Source: Protonemura montana (lineage: Eukaryota > Arthropoda > Insecta > Plecoptera > Nemouridae). Taken from it: DNA of 64,000 nt. The position numbers were made by a program, and so were the translations under genes. The notes beneath the pieces were generated by a model. It was not told the origin of the DNA. It made no database searches and saw nothing but the letters and a program-made list of their open reading frames with translations. Of the stretch, positions 55,901 through 64,000 are shown one piece after another. Within the stretch, counting starts at the first letter, position 1. Each line of letters opens with the position of its first letter. Where the stretch lies: assembly GCA_947568835.1 (NCBI GenBank), contig OX387608.1:3014001-3078000 (forward strand), written 5' to 3'.

Positions 55901-58135
55901 ATTACTTCAAATTATAGAGGAAGATCGGATGATTCTAGTATTAAGACGGTTCAAACTTGTATTCCTGAACAACACACATGCAGATATGCCTCGAGATCTA
56001 AGCAACTAACCTTCTTTCTTCCCCGCTGCCTGCCCCTTGCGAAAGCTCCCAACCTTTTCGAGCTCGGCACAGACACTGAGCAACGGCGTAGCCGACAAGT
56101 CGTGCAGATTAACCACCGGCACGCCCCTGGACGTGTGCTTGACCACATAGGCTATCAAAGTCTTATCGACGACGAGCTCCGAGAACCGGTCGACGATACT
56201 TTCGTCCCCTTCGTTCTCTTCGTAGCCTTCGAGGCAGCACTCGATGGCCTGCGCCTTGAGCCGCGAGGTGAGTTCAGGCGTGACAAGCCGAAGCGCTGAT
56301 AGGTCCACGGTTTCGCAGTTGCCGTAGTCGACGTATTGCACACGTGCAGAGTTGACCCCAACGACCGCCTCTACCTGTGCCCGGTACCACTGCTGGTCGG
56401 TGACATATCGGGCACAGCAAACGAAACCTTCGCACAAGTCCGTCTTCGTCACGGCAAACCCGGCACCTGCCGACTGGCAGTGCTTAGCCAGGTCAGTCAT
56501 CAGCTCCAACAAGAACTGCGCATTGTCTTCCAGCACCACAAAGAACTTGCGCATGCTCTCGATGTGTTGAACGGTCACCGACTTTGTCATGCCCACTTGC
56601 GGAGTCGGCACCCTCTGCAAGACGCTGCTGATCTGAGAGTCTATTTGCAATTTCACGATGTTGAGCACACTCTTTCCCTGGTCGAACAGGATGCCGCACT
56701 GCTTGAGGTGGTGGCCTTCAGCCGCCGTGGTATACAAAGTCAGGGACTTGCCGATGACGTAGGTGGAAAACATGTCCTTCATCTCTTTGGTCAACTCGAA
56801 CGTGTTGAGTCCGCCGTGGGTGATGCGGACGCACATAGGCTTGGGGTTCGCAACGTAGTGCGTCGGAATGGCGAATATGTCGTCGAACGCAACCTCCTCG
56901 GTGGTCCCAAAGTCGACAAAGTACAGTTTGCACGTGTCGGCAACGTGCACAACGACGGCACGGAGCAGACTGAGATCGCGGCTGCGTCCGAGGCAAATGG
57001 TGCCCGTCATCGGGGGAGCACTGAGCGGCACGGCCCTCTGGGCGTTGATGTCGGCCAACATCTTTGCGAGGACTTCCTCCATGTCCTGCAAGAACACGAT
57101 GAAGGCCTGCGGGCCGTCCTCAACGTAGACCACTCGCACGGAATACGGCGTGTTTAGTGCCAGGCGTCGTACTTCAAAGCCGGCGACCTCGAGGCCTGAC
57201 GGAGAAGTGGTCGCAACGTGCGGCGGTGTTAAGGCCACGGCTGGCTGCGTAAACTGCGCAGCCGGCGGCGAAAACGGTGGGCAGTACTTGTCTCGACCGG
57301 GGTAGACCAGTCGCGACGAGGGTGGCTTTACGTGCGGCTGGCTTGTCGTTGGGTGATGGGCCGTAGACGATTGGAATTGCGGGGAAAAATGCTCTAACAC
57401 GTTATCTTCGACGGCCTGGGCGGTCGATTGGGTCACCATCATCTGCGCAATAGGCAACGGTGGGGGAATATCCGGATTGAACCGAGGCCAAAGCTGCATC
57501 TGTGGCAGCGGCACTTTGTTCAAGATGTTGTGTAGAATGCCTCCCTGGGTGTCTAGTAATATGTTGACTGCAATACGTCGTGATACCAGGAACTCGGCCA
57601 AATCCATGCCGTTCTGCAGGTGCACACGGATGAAGTGGTGGCATCCTACTTTGCCTACGCTTAAAAACTTGAGTTCCATGTAACATGAAGTATCTTTCAC
57701 AAATTTTAGATTCTCCTTGCTCCAGTTACCTGTGAGAGGCGCCACATTTGCCAAATAAAAATGTGTGGCTTGATCTGCATATGTAGCTAGAGGACTTAAC
57801 ATCCCATCAAGAATCCGTATGTTTATCACACTGATGACCTCTGAATTGCCATAATCGGCGAATTGCACGCCAACCTGGTCACTGGCCAGATTCTCAAGGC
57901 TTGTTATTCGGGCCCGGTAATATGTGCCATCGAGGTACTTGGCACAGCACAACTGTCCTATGGCAAGTTGTGTTGGGACAGGGGTGCCGACTCCCTGGTT
58001 AAACTTTGGTGTAAATTGTCCTATTAGCCTTTCTATTGTGGTAGGGGCTGACCTGTCTGTCTGCCCCCAGATTTTTAGCAAGGGTCCTTCTTCCCCCACG
58101 TGGGTAATAAATACCTCCGATAAAATTCCTTCCAT
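31924..58135 (-). CDS. Giant multi-Tudor protein with nine Tudor domains (Tudor/TDRD6/TDRD15-like), complete, 18 exons
   Basis: Exons: 58135–56011, 55444–55384, 54971–54918, 53125–52945, 52199–51834, 50176–49679, 48336–48107, 47247–47039, 44817–44552, 42029–41862, 41330–41164, 40576–40351, 39290–39129, 38494–38228, 38053–37824, 35927–35665, 35027–34717, 33276–31924. All are GT–AG and the phases close at 2378 aa. Nine extended Tudor units show the W/YYRA…DYGN signature: about residues 71, 390, 584, 850, 1130, 1350, 1525, 1735 and 1915. Units 2 (DFGT) and 6 (DYGD) lack the Asn that contacts dimethyl-arginine. Exon 6 adds a seven-residue PERNYE-type repeat. The C-terminal 430 residues are acidic and repetitive with no domain. 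Such proteins scaffold Piwi proteins in germ granules. Domain number and lack of MYND or RING favour Tudor/TDRD6/TDRD15 over TDRD1 or RNF17; the exact orthologue is not settled. Confidence 0.95.
34262..34690 (+). mobile_element. hAT transposase C-terminal remnant
   Basis: A plus frame contains NLKYAPVTSCDVERSFSSYK followed by IILSDGRHRLKSLNI. This is the hAT dimerisation region ('…TSxxxERxFS…RxxLxxxxI'), preceded by a related helical stretch. Only the last 130 or so codons are recognisable. It lies in the last intron of the Tudor gene, antisense to it. Terminal repeats were not found. The rest of this intron (33277–34261) is AT-rich and unassigned. Confidence 0.75.
36005..36345 (-). mobile_element. 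SINE-A head and core in tail-to-head order
   Basis: A reverse head (36010–36160) is immediately followed by a reverse tail and core (36165–36325). Read on minus, the order is core, tail, then head of a second unit. The B box of the core is intact (GGTTCGAGTCC on minus). Confidence 0.85.
36445..36568. mobile_element. FB-1 copy, left part (split by a hAT-type insertion)
   Basis: FB-1 sequence from ATGGTTTTTAGACTCATGTC to CATTCAAAACCCATTAC is interrupted here and resumes at 37777 (CCCATTACAAATAGTTTTT). The family order is restored if the intervening 1208 bp are removed. Confidence 0.85.
36569..37776. mobile_element. 1208-bp non-autonomous hAT-type transposon with perfect 8-bp target duplication
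   Basis: Termini are TAGAGCCACGATTATATGG and, at the far end, the inverse of TAGAGCCAAGATTTTATGG (2 mismatches in about 19). CCCATTAC flanks both sides exactly (36561–36568 and 37777–37784). TIRs starting TAGAG plus an 8-bp duplication are hallmarks of hAT. The inside has no transposase; it shows small CATAACACCGAAATCA repeats near 36715. It lies in a Tudor-gene intron. Confidence 0.93.
38100..38190 (-). mobile_element. SINE-A tail fragment
   Basis: GATGAAATCTTATTTAAATT, the TTGCAAACGCTTGCAA palindrome and TTATTATGAACACTACAACG are present, followed by a short facing piece. The core is deleted. Confidence 0.8.
38550..39105 (-). mobile_element. Dispersed repeat R1, copy 2
   Basis: This is the reverse complement of the element at 1788–2720, collinear over about 530 bp. 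It holds one diverged 55-bp unit (CCACCAGGTTGTGGCAAGGT) where copy 1 has eight. At the CRE position it reads TGACTACA on minus, not TGACGTCA. Confidence 0.85.
39345..39550 (-). mobile_element. Old SINE-B copy, mostly head
   Basis: GCGGTCACCCATCCAGTTCA … GTTGCTCGGTGCTATGGAGA with TCTCATGAG aligns with the 5S-like head. The body is almost fully lost. It is the most diverged copy in the window. Confidence 0.6.
39600..40240 (-). mobile_element. LINE reverse-transcriptase C-terminal remnant and 3' UTR
   Basis: Minus frame reads VYYAYFHSVMKYRLIFWGNL, KRAIRIVARVGG, PYFIKYKVLPLFSQYIYDCA and LDHNTRHALDIFV. This is the thumb/C-terminal pattern of CR1/Jockey-like non-LTR elements ('Yya.f.S…YG…WG…QKra…'). 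Stops interrupt it, so it is dead. A 3' end rich in AATAAAT lies towards 39640. It is in the same orientation as the host Tudor gene. Confidence 0.75.
40700..40870. mobile_element. Diverged relative of the large-hairpin element
   Basis: TTAAGTGGAGTCACTGTCGT, GTAGGTTACTCGCTTTTGAG and the right end CCTAGAACCTGCACCCTCAA match inner and outer parts of 15153–15565. Most of the left arm is deleted. Confidence 0.65.
42270..44045. repeat. Tandem triplication of a 750–820-bp composite unit
   Basis: A 170-bp block beginning CACCTCGGTGGGACAGGAAC occurs at 42311, 43060 and 43883 (spacings 749 and 823). Between the blocks lie a reverse SINE-A core, a plus SINE-A core and an FB-1 fragment in the same order. 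The third unit is cut off after the 170-bp block. Each block carries a perfect 10-bp hairpin GGGACAGGAA/TTCCTGTCCC. Small minus-strand ORFs in the blocks (62–88 codons) are conserved only because the DNA is duplicated. Confidence 0.9.
44056..44551. other. Tudor-gene intron sequence, nothing seen
   Basis: This AT-rich intron, between the truncated third composite unit and exon 9, holds no recognised element. Confidence 0.5.
44885..45285 (+). mobile_element. SINE-A: reverse tail, then full plus copy
   Basis: The reverse tail is at 44890–44975. A plus tail remnant follows, then a full plus copy (head 45030–45160, core 45175–45243, tail to 45280). B box GGTTCGTGTCC has one change. Confidence 0.8.
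45383..46765. repeat. Second tandem triplication, 536- and 722-bp spacing
   Basis: A block starting GTAAGCCACCGCCCAGGAGA recurs at 45383, 45919 and 46641. The first two continue for about 400 bp of matching sequence (CTTTAAAAAGTTTCTCTGC, GGTAGGCCGAAGCAATC); the third is cut after about 125 bp. It lies in the intron between Tudor-gene exons 8 and 9, within 1.3 kb of the other triplication. No gene is seen. Confidence 0.9.
46770..47012. repeat. 86-bp minisatellite, about 2.8 copies
   Basis: GTTACGAATCACCGCTCTAG recurs at 46813, 46899 and 46985. The parts CCGCTCTAGGTCGGGGT and TGGTGCTATGGTGGTGCTAG correspond, inverted, to the 70-bp array at 50.2–51.3 kb. It ends 27 bp from the donor of Tudor-gene exon 8. 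Confidence 0.9.
47248..48106. other. Tudor-gene intron, nothing seen
   Basis: No member of the window's repeat families and no coding similarity are recognised in this intron. Confidence 0.5.
48640..48840 (-). mobile_element. Old SINE-A copy
   Basis: Diverged reverse core (CCCCGAACTTCACCTGTCGC … GAGCTACCTGGACAT) and head (GAATGACGGATCTCCAAGGA) are recognisable. Both Pol III boxes are damaged. Confidence 0.7.
49081..49217. repeat. Dispersed fourth copy of the 170-bp block
   Basis: CACCTCGGTGGGACAGGAAC through GCTGGCCAGCAACACAAAGA + CAGGGC matches the blocks at 42.3–44.0 kb, including the GGGACAGGAA hairpin. It stands alone, so the block itself is probably a mobile repeat. Confidence 0.85.
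49275..49665. repeat. 49-bp minisatellite, about 7.5 copies (locus 2)
   Basis: The unit is the same as at 11325–11505, in the same orientation. It ends about 12 bp from the donor of Tudor-gene exon 6 (GT at 49677–49678), inside the intron. One unit has an internal deletion (about 49380). Confidence 0.93.
50235..51310. repeat. 70-bp minisatellite, about 15 copies
   Basis: The unit GCGGTGCTACCATGGTGCTA + CATAATACGACCGGTGGTAT + TATATAACCCCGACCTAGAG + CGGTCATTTG has exact 70-bp spacing. GCAGT/GCGGT and CCGG/CTGG variants recur together in a higher-order pattern. It starts about 60 bp upstream (in transcript sense) of the acceptor of Tudor-gene exon 6. Confidence 0.95.
52270..52570. repeat. 73-bp minisatellite, about 4 copies
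   Basis: ACACAAGGATCTTAAAACTT recurs every 73 bp with GATCATATGGGACTGCACAC. The array starts about 70 bp from the acceptor of Tudor-gene exon 5. Confidence 0.9.
53175..53640 (-). mobile_element. SINE-B copy with triplicated head segment
   Basis: The body starts at GGTCTAATGGCATCGGTGAA just 50 bp from Tudor-gene exon 4. A 91-bp segment repeats at 53429, 53520 and 53611, the same segment and spacing as in the 19.7-kb copy. A short internal duplication (GACTCCTGTCGAAGAGCACC) is private to this copy. The 5S-like end is truncated. Confidence 0.88.
53761..54660. other. CpG-depleted intron segment
   Basis: Reading base by base I find one CpG in 900 bp (at about 54014), although C and G are both common. 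There is no coding similarity and no known repeat. The flanking introns contain CpGs at ordinary spacing. Confidence 0.8.
55445..56010. other. Tudor-gene intron 1, nothing seen
   Basis: No repeat family member or similarity is recognised. GT (56010–56009) and AG borders are consensus. Confidence 0.5.
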
Positions 58136-59992
58136 ATTTTAGAACTCTACTTTGCAGTAAAAATCAACACAATACTACACAGATGATTTTCCAACTTGCA
58201 CACGAATGCCTCCCGGCTTGACGAAAATTTCCTTCTCACATTCGCGGCGTCGCGTCCTAAACCACTGCACAACTAACAATGGCGGCCTACATCTGCGGTC
58301 GTGTGCTGCGAACACCGGCGACGGGATCAGACAGGATCTTTTTCGATGGCGCGTGCACAGCTTCGGCTTAGATTCGGCTATGTCCGGTTGCTATCGTTTC
58401 TTCCGGGTTGCTCTCGGGAGAGTCACGTGATTTTGACAGTTTTCTGGAATCTGATTCAAAATATAAAAAAACCATTAGGTAGGAACAGTTTAGGATCGCT
58501 AAAGAGTCCTAAGAAAGTTCTAATAGAGTTCTAAAAACTGAAATATGAAGGATACGTATATAAAGTTTACTATACTCTCTCTAGATAGTTATTTGTGTAA
58601 CCTGTTAATTGTTATCTTCACTTTGTGTTTGGTCTTTGCTGGTCTGCGGTCCTCTTGTATGCTTCGTGTCACGTTGTTAAAGGGGACTTTCATGACACAT
58701 GCATATTTTTTTATTTTTACTTTACTATTTAATTCGGTCTTTTTTTCCGGTTGTGCAAATATTATAGCCTCTAGATACAGGTACGAGATTAGTAAGTGCA
58801 TTATTTAGTCTGGTTTTTATTACTTTCACATATTCTGGTTGTGGTCTAACTACACCTGCTGGCAATTTTTTCCACTGCTCTACTACCATAACAAACTAGG
58901 GCTTCACTAGCACAACTTGATGCGTTGCTCTCGTTGTCTCTCCATTTCAGTTGGCAGCAGTTGGTCTTTGCCAGCCGATGGCCCTCTAGGTATCTCACCC
59001 AGGATTCTCTGGTTTCTCCTGGCTACCTTTTTCACCAGTCTTTCCCCAGTGAAAATTGTTTGTCAAATCCTTGTCATTAAGTTCATAGTGAAAATAATTA
59101 CAGATACTCTCCCCTTTTTTACAGTTGACAGTTGACTTTTTTATCAGTTGACTTTTTGAGTTGAGTAGCTTCATTTTGTTCTTCTGGGCCCATATCTCAA
59201 CGTTTCTTTTATTTGGTCTGCTTGGTTTTTTTCTAAGTCGGCCCCTTCTTACTTCCTACGTAGTTAATAACAACAGAGGCCACGAAACACCGCCCTGAAG
59301 AACCTTAGACAAAACATTGATGCCATTCGATGCCATTGATGCCACTACTCGCACTCTTTGGGTCATAGCTATTTTATCGTTAATTTATTTTCATTAAATA
59401 ATCCTGATTTTATATTTTATAGGTTGCGCCAGAATGACATCAGATTGTTTTAGTTACGGAAATACATTCATCAGCATAAGTATTGTTACTACATTAGTAT
59501 CATAGTTTGTAGGTATGTTCCTACCACAGTAGTATTGCCACTATACCATCAGAATTATTACTATTATTATTATCATTGATATTACTATTTACTTTTATGT
59601 ACTATCCTGACGATCCCAAACAGGATTCATGGCTTGTATGTTTTTTTTTATTTAAGCCAATAAAGGAAATCAATCAATAAATCAAAGAAATGCATTAGAA
59701 GATAGACCACAATCTCTTGAAATTTTTTAATACAATATCTCAATCACCACACTCTTCACATCATTATGAGTAAATTGTATATTGATCGTACCAATACATA
59801 AATATATAACAAGTAAATTTTATTTAAAAGATATACAGATCCTAAACTTTCCTCCATTCAATATAATTACAAGAAAATACCACTTTGATGTTTGCATGAA
59901 GAATTATAATTTAGCTCGTCAGCACTTTCAGGAACAAAATCAAGACTAAAACTCCATCTAAATTTTCCAATACACATCGAAGTTACGTGTAA
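58136..59992. other. Spacer between Tudor-gene 5' end and RNF146 3' end
   Basis: The first 270 bp are CpG-richer and include ATGGCGGC (58279–58286, YY1-like), so they probably hold the Tudor-gene promoter. From 58440 on the DNA is AT-rich. A TTTATT at 59818–59823 supplies the AATAAA for the long RNF146 isoform on minus. Around 59640–59690 a CAATCAATAAAT-type tail hints at an old LINE end. No gene is seen. Confidence 0.5.
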
Positions 59993-62896
59993 TCACAGGA
60001 CGTCTTCTTCGCTGGCATCAGAACGTTCATCATCGCTCGCGGTTCTCAAGCCCAGCGAGCGAATCTGTTCGACAACCTGGTGAATGGAGTCTCTACGATC
60101 GGGTGTCGTGTCTCCGCTAGTTCTGCCCCCAGCTGGAGTTTGAGGCGTGTTCGACGGCGCCACGGGCGTGGTATCGCCCCCGGTGCCGCCGGGACTCTTC
60201 GGGGGCAACGGTTCCTCGTCGCCCAATCGCAGTCCGGCCACGCCCTTCTTCGGGATCGTGGCTAGGTCTCGCTTGATGCGTCGGCGCCGCGACATCTCCG
60301 TGCGTCGCACTTGCAGCATCGCGTTGAAGTCCGCGACGTAGAGGAAGCCGGCGATGAGAAGCTCGCAGACGCGGTCGCCTTTCTTGTACGCTGATTCGAG
60401 CTCGCGGCTCGTTCTCTCGTCATATTGCCACCAGCCTGCGGGGTCGGAAGGGACTTGCACTTCAGAACAGCTGAATATATAGTGCTACTCATGGTCTAAT
60501 TAGATCATGCAATAACAGGGCGTTTGTATTATGACTCACCCATTTTTAACATTGTTTTTAGAGTATTTGATGAGTATGACAAAAAAAAAACCTGTAACAG
60601 CCGTCTATCTTTCGAGCTAAAATGAGATTCGAGGAAAAGTGACAAACGATTCTGTCCATTTGACCGTTGAATTAGCATCCAATTCAAGAGTTGCTAGAAA
60701 CTCGTCCATAAGAATCGTCTAAAACTCTTCCCCCTTCAGGGGATCCTGTATAACACCCCGCGAAAGCTGGAATATGTGTGCCCGGAAAGCTTAGTTGGTA
60801 GAGCATCTGACTGACTATTGCAAGGTTCCACTTTTATATCCCAATGCAATAGAGAATTTTTCCAGTCTAGCTTCATTTCAATAAAAAAAAATGTTTACTA
60901 TACTTTTGTGCTGATTGGCTGCTGGCTTATTATGGAAGGTGCTGATATTTTTAGTCATAAGATAAGATTTCTTTGTGGCTGAATGGATTTCAGTTATTTA
61001 CACAACTTCAACCCACAGATAAATGCCACATAGATAAAAGATAAACTTCAAGATAAAAACCTTTTATTTAAAGACAAAATCTCCAAGATGCATGCATGCA
61101 AAGAGTAAGTTAGTTCTCATCAACTTAACCTAGCCAATACTTGGCATTAACCTATTGCTGTCCAATATTGATGGACTATTTAGTGAGTCCAGATCGACAT
61201 CGAGTCTTTCAACTCAATATTGTGACTGGAGTGACAACATCCAGTTCTATCTTATTATACAGAAGTATCTTTATGTCTAAGACTCTACCTCATGGTTGTG
61301 ATTTGAAGGGTGGTGGCATACAAAGGAAGAAGGAAAAATAATTTCTGTTTCAATGATAAAAAAAAGTGTGTGAACTCTCAAACTGAAATGTATTTGTAAA
61401 AATCATCTCAGAGGGTTTTTATTTATTTACAATAGTACACCAAAAAAAAAAATCACCGATATTTATGATTGAGATGGCAAATTATTTGATAGAGATCAAT
61501 TGATAAGTTGAAATATCGATCGTAGGTTAGGAATATTTTAGCCACCAATGCAAAAATTAAATAACATTTGTTTTTAGAACTGAATTTGAATTTCATCTCA
61601 ACCCTGCGATGCCCTTCTTTTGGGCGGAGACAATGTCCCGCTTGATTCTACGCTTCTTTGTGATATCGTGTTTTTTGTACTGCACTTTTTCTTTGAAATC
61701 TATGACGTAGAGACTGCCGCATATCATGAGCTCGCATTTGCTTTTATTGAGTTTGGAAACTTCTTCGATATCAGCGCTTGTGCGTTCCTCGTATTGCCAC
61801 CAACCTAAAGTATCAGAACGATAGTGTTTCGTTAGAACGGTTCCTACCTAGTTACTATCATCCCATCGATCTAGAAGATACATTGCCTGTGACTCTGACA
61901 CAGCAAGCTGTCTGACAATTTATCTTATCTTGGAATTTAGACTGGAGATTTATGTGTAACTACTGTATTATTTTCACCATCTGTTCCTTCACAAAGTGAA
62001 TAGACATTAAACGCATAACTTTTCATTGAAAACTTTGAGACAAGTGTGAAACAATCAATAATACTTGCACTATGCACTAAATTTAATATGACCTCCTAAT
62101 CTGCTACTGATACCAAATTTAAGAACATATGATGGTTTTTAGACTCATGTCTACTTGATTTATCCTTAGCACAAGTTTTTAGAAAAACTATTTGAACTGG
62201 GTTTTGAATGTAAAGGGCTACTAAATTACTAAATTTAGAAAATTTAGTAGCCCTTTACTTAGCATTCAAAACCCAGTTCAAATAGTTTTTCTAACAAAAA
62301 ATTTAAGAACATCACTAACCCCAGGTAAAAAATGGTAGGATGATTGGTTTTTAAATAATAATTTGAAATAACTGATGAGTTTTCTGCCTAAAATTCTTGG
62401 CATGGTATAGATTACAAGCCTAAAGACTTTGAAAATTATTTAAAACCGCATTCATGACAAAAAAATGCCTTCAGAACCAAAGAAAACTAAAAATAATTAT
62501 GAAAATTAAAAACTATAAGCAATAATTTGAATGCAATATCAGAGCAACCCTCTTACCATTGCGTCCTTCGTAAAACCATTGGTAGCCATCTTCGAGAGAC
62601 GCAGTTTCCTTCACAGTTGCCGACTGCTCCACTAAATGAGGCTTGTCTAGATAGTCTGACGGTATTTCTTGTCGGCACATGGCACACTTCTTGCTCTGGT
62701 TTGCTACACCTTTTAGACAGAGGAAGCAAAAGATATGACCACACGGAAGCTGGGCAGGATGTACGCATGGCTGTAAGCAAACAGCACACTCCAAGACCGA
62801 TGCATTTAGATCCGATTCCGAAGACGAATCGTCCAAGGTGATCTCTTCAATTGGTACAGCCTCAGCCATAGTAGTTTTATCGGAAATTCTTAACAC
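59993..62896 (-). CDS. RNF146: RNF146/Iduna-type PAR-dependent E3 ubiquitin ligase (long isoform)
   Basis: Exon 1 (62896–62557) encodes a C3HC4 RING (CAVCLQPC…CGHIFCFLC…CAMCRQEIP) and the start of the WWE domain ([11 protein letters not shown]). The distal last exon (60435–59993) joins in frame to give [10 protein letters not shown]…, [15 protein letters not shown] and [10 protein letters not shown], then a Ser/Pro/Gly-rich tail ending DASEEDVL; 260 aa in all. RNF146 recognises poly-ADP-ribosylated proteins (axin, tankyrase) through the WWE domain and ubiquitinates them. Residues known to bind iso-ADP-ribose (Tyr in FLYV, Gln, Arg in the basic run, Lys in PKKG) appear conserved. The start could also be the ATG at 62869. 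An alternative last exon lies in the intron (61804–61593). Confidence 0.95.
60720..60885 (+). mobile_element. SINE-C copy, diverged
   Basis: Flanks CCCCTTCAGGGGATCC, GCGAAAGCTGGAATATGTG and TTTTTCCAGTCTAGCTTCAT match the 17.95-kb copy. The core A box is changed (AAGCTTAGTTGG) and B box is lost. It lies in the RNF146 intron. Confidence 0.75.
61593..61804 (-). CDS. RNF146: RNF146 alternative terminal exon with its own WWE C-terminal half
   Basis: After a TTTAG acceptor the exon joins exon 1 in the same phase as the distal exon: [19 protein letters not shown]…, [24 protein letters not shown], then TGA. A transcript ending here would give 183 aa: RING plus a full WWE domain but no tail. An AATAAA (about 61425, minus) follows. 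The two exons match along their whole WWE part (WWQY.ERTS, LYV.DF, IKRD, KKG.AGLR) but differ at about half the positions, so the duplication is old and the reading frame has been kept. The alternative is that it is no longer used. Confidence 0.8.
62125..62305. mobile_element. FB-1 foldback, compact copy
   Basis: ATGATGGTTTTTAGACTCAT… GAAAAACTATTTGAACTGGG folds onto AACCCAGTTCAAATAGTTTTT around a short centre (about 62235). It lies in the RNF146 intron. Confidence 0.85.
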
Positions 62897-63764
62897 AGCG
62901 CGTTTAAGTTTACTGGTAAGAGCTGCGACATAGCATGGTCAAATAGTCTTTGGTCAAATATATTCCAGATTCCATGCTCCAATGTTGTGCCCATTCATGC
63001 AGTTAGATGGCCATTATTTGATAGTTCCATGTTTGACACTTTCTTGATTACGAGTGTAATTATTGTGTTTCAATCAAGCAACGCATTACACCGCAAGATT
63101 TCGACTCCAGTTTCTTAAGAAGGATTATAAACACAACGGTAAACGAGCGATAACTTTCCACGACAGCCTTCACACTTGACAGTGACAGCTACAATAGGAT
63201 ATTTCTGTGCAGTGCGGCCAATGTATAACCTCCTAATCTGTTAATTACCAGTTCGGACCATGTGCGTCTGATTAGAACAACTACCGCCAAATTAGTAAAT
63301 TTGTTTTGTTTTTCTTTTCTTCTGGCAAGTCTGTAAATCCCATCAATTTATCCCTTAGTGTGGGAATACTTCTATTTATACCTTATTGCTGTCCAATGTA
63401 TCGAAACCTTCTATTCCAACGCTTCTGTTTTCTTTTTCATCAAACATTCCCTTCACAAATCTTTCCTGAGCTATTCAGATCAGATATTGTCTTAGCTTGT
63501 TTATCTTGTCATTTAATTCTGATGCAGAACTTCTTTTATTAAAGTTGTATATTTTCCTAAGTTTTTTTTTTAAATACTTGACTTTCTTGTCATAAAATGA
63601 CGGGTCTGAGTTTGAGAATTTTTGTTGGCACATGTTGTTCCCTTTTTTCCATTTCCATGGAAAAACTTTCCAGTTATTTTTTTCTACCAGAATGTTGAAC
63701 TTTAAGTTCTATATACACTTGATGATTCTTACTTCTTTTTAATCTTCAAACACAACTATAATTA
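62897..63764. other. Upstream of RNF146, nothing firm
   Basis: This must contain the RNF146 5' UTR and promoter but shows no clear core motif. The plus strand is T-rich from 63300 on and no ORF is recognisable. Confidence 0.4.
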
Positions 63765-63965
63765 GCATTTCACAAAAACTATTTGAACTGGGGTTTGAAT
63801 GCTAAGTAAAGAACAACTAAATTTCTTAATGTTTTGTAACTTGTACCTCTTACTTTTTCAAGGGTAAGAGTAGTCCTCTTACCCTTAAGAGCAGAACCTG
63901 TTACTTCCTGTTACTTCAGTAAGACTGCTCTTACCTTTGAAAAAGTAACAGGTACCTACAATACT
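63765..63965. mobile_element. FB-1 foldback at window end
   Basis: CACAAAAACTATTTGAACTG … GAACAACTAAATTTC … GTAACTTGTACC is followed by the start of the returning arm (CTCTTACCTTTGAAAAAGTA, ACAGGTAC). The second arm is incomplete. Confidence 0.75.
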
Positions 63966-64000
63966 ATGTAATCATAATTTTTCATTAACATCGTTTTATA

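Noticed and set aside
56336-57157. 273-codon plus-strand ORF opposite the first Tudor-gene exon
   Set aside because: It is a shadow of the GC-rich Tudor-coding exon. The minus frame shows clear Tudor motifs and the plus frame nothing known.
58545-58808. 87-codon hydrophobic plus ORF
   Set aside because: AT-rich spacer, no similarity, no splice or promoter context. Random hydrophobic translation of T-rich DNA is expected.

Overview
This is a window of animal nuclear DNA: long genes split into many short GC-richer exons with GT–AG introns, set in AT-rich introns and spacers full of SINEs, foldback elements and minisatellites. The EIF3E protein is strikingly close to arthropod EIF3E as I know it. 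One SINE family carries a 5S rRNA-like head of the arthropod type (…TCACCGAAGTTAAGCA…). I therefore infer an arthropod or related protostome. The species is not determined.

Layout, left to right. (1) The first coding exon of a ZC3H15 homologue (minus) lies head-to-head with a complete six-exon EIF3E (plus), with about 240 bp between the two start codons. (2) A spacer holds a 34-bp minisatellite. (3) A complete 13-exon MOV10L1-type RNA helicase lies on minus (21.7 to 8.1 kb); its reconstructed exons keep frame throughout and give 1193 aa. (4) A decayed or frameshifted coiled-coil gene lies at 22.8–23.8 kb. (5) An unrecognised gene of about 10 exons lies on plus (24.6–31.3 kb). (6) A giant 18-exon gene on minus (58.1 to 31.9 kb) encodes a protein of about 2378 aa with nine Tudor domains; all its exon phases also close. 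(7) An RNF146-type poly-ADP-ribose-dependent ubiquitin ligase lies on minus (62.9 to 60.0 kb). It has two alternative last exons, each encoding its own version of the C-terminal half of the WWE domain.

MOV10L1 and multi-Tudor proteins both act in the germline piRNA pathway: MOV10L1/Armitage binds piRNA precursors, and Tudor proteins scaffold Piwi proteins through symmetric dimethyl-arginine. Finding both within 50 kb, separated by a single uncharacterised gene on the opposite strand, is the main biological point of the window. That these three genes share a function is inference.

The non-coding part has a rich mobile-element record. There are two tRNA-like SINE families (called SINE-A and SINE-C here), the 5S-derived SINE-B with its head triplicated in two copies, a foldback family (FB-1), and a large-hairpin element. 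There are also hAT-type elements, one with a perfect 8-bp target duplication, a hAT transposase remnant and LINE 3' fragments. Six minisatellite families occur, several of them next to splice sites. Family names are local labels; no database was searched. Exon coordinates come from reading splice consensus and frame by eye.
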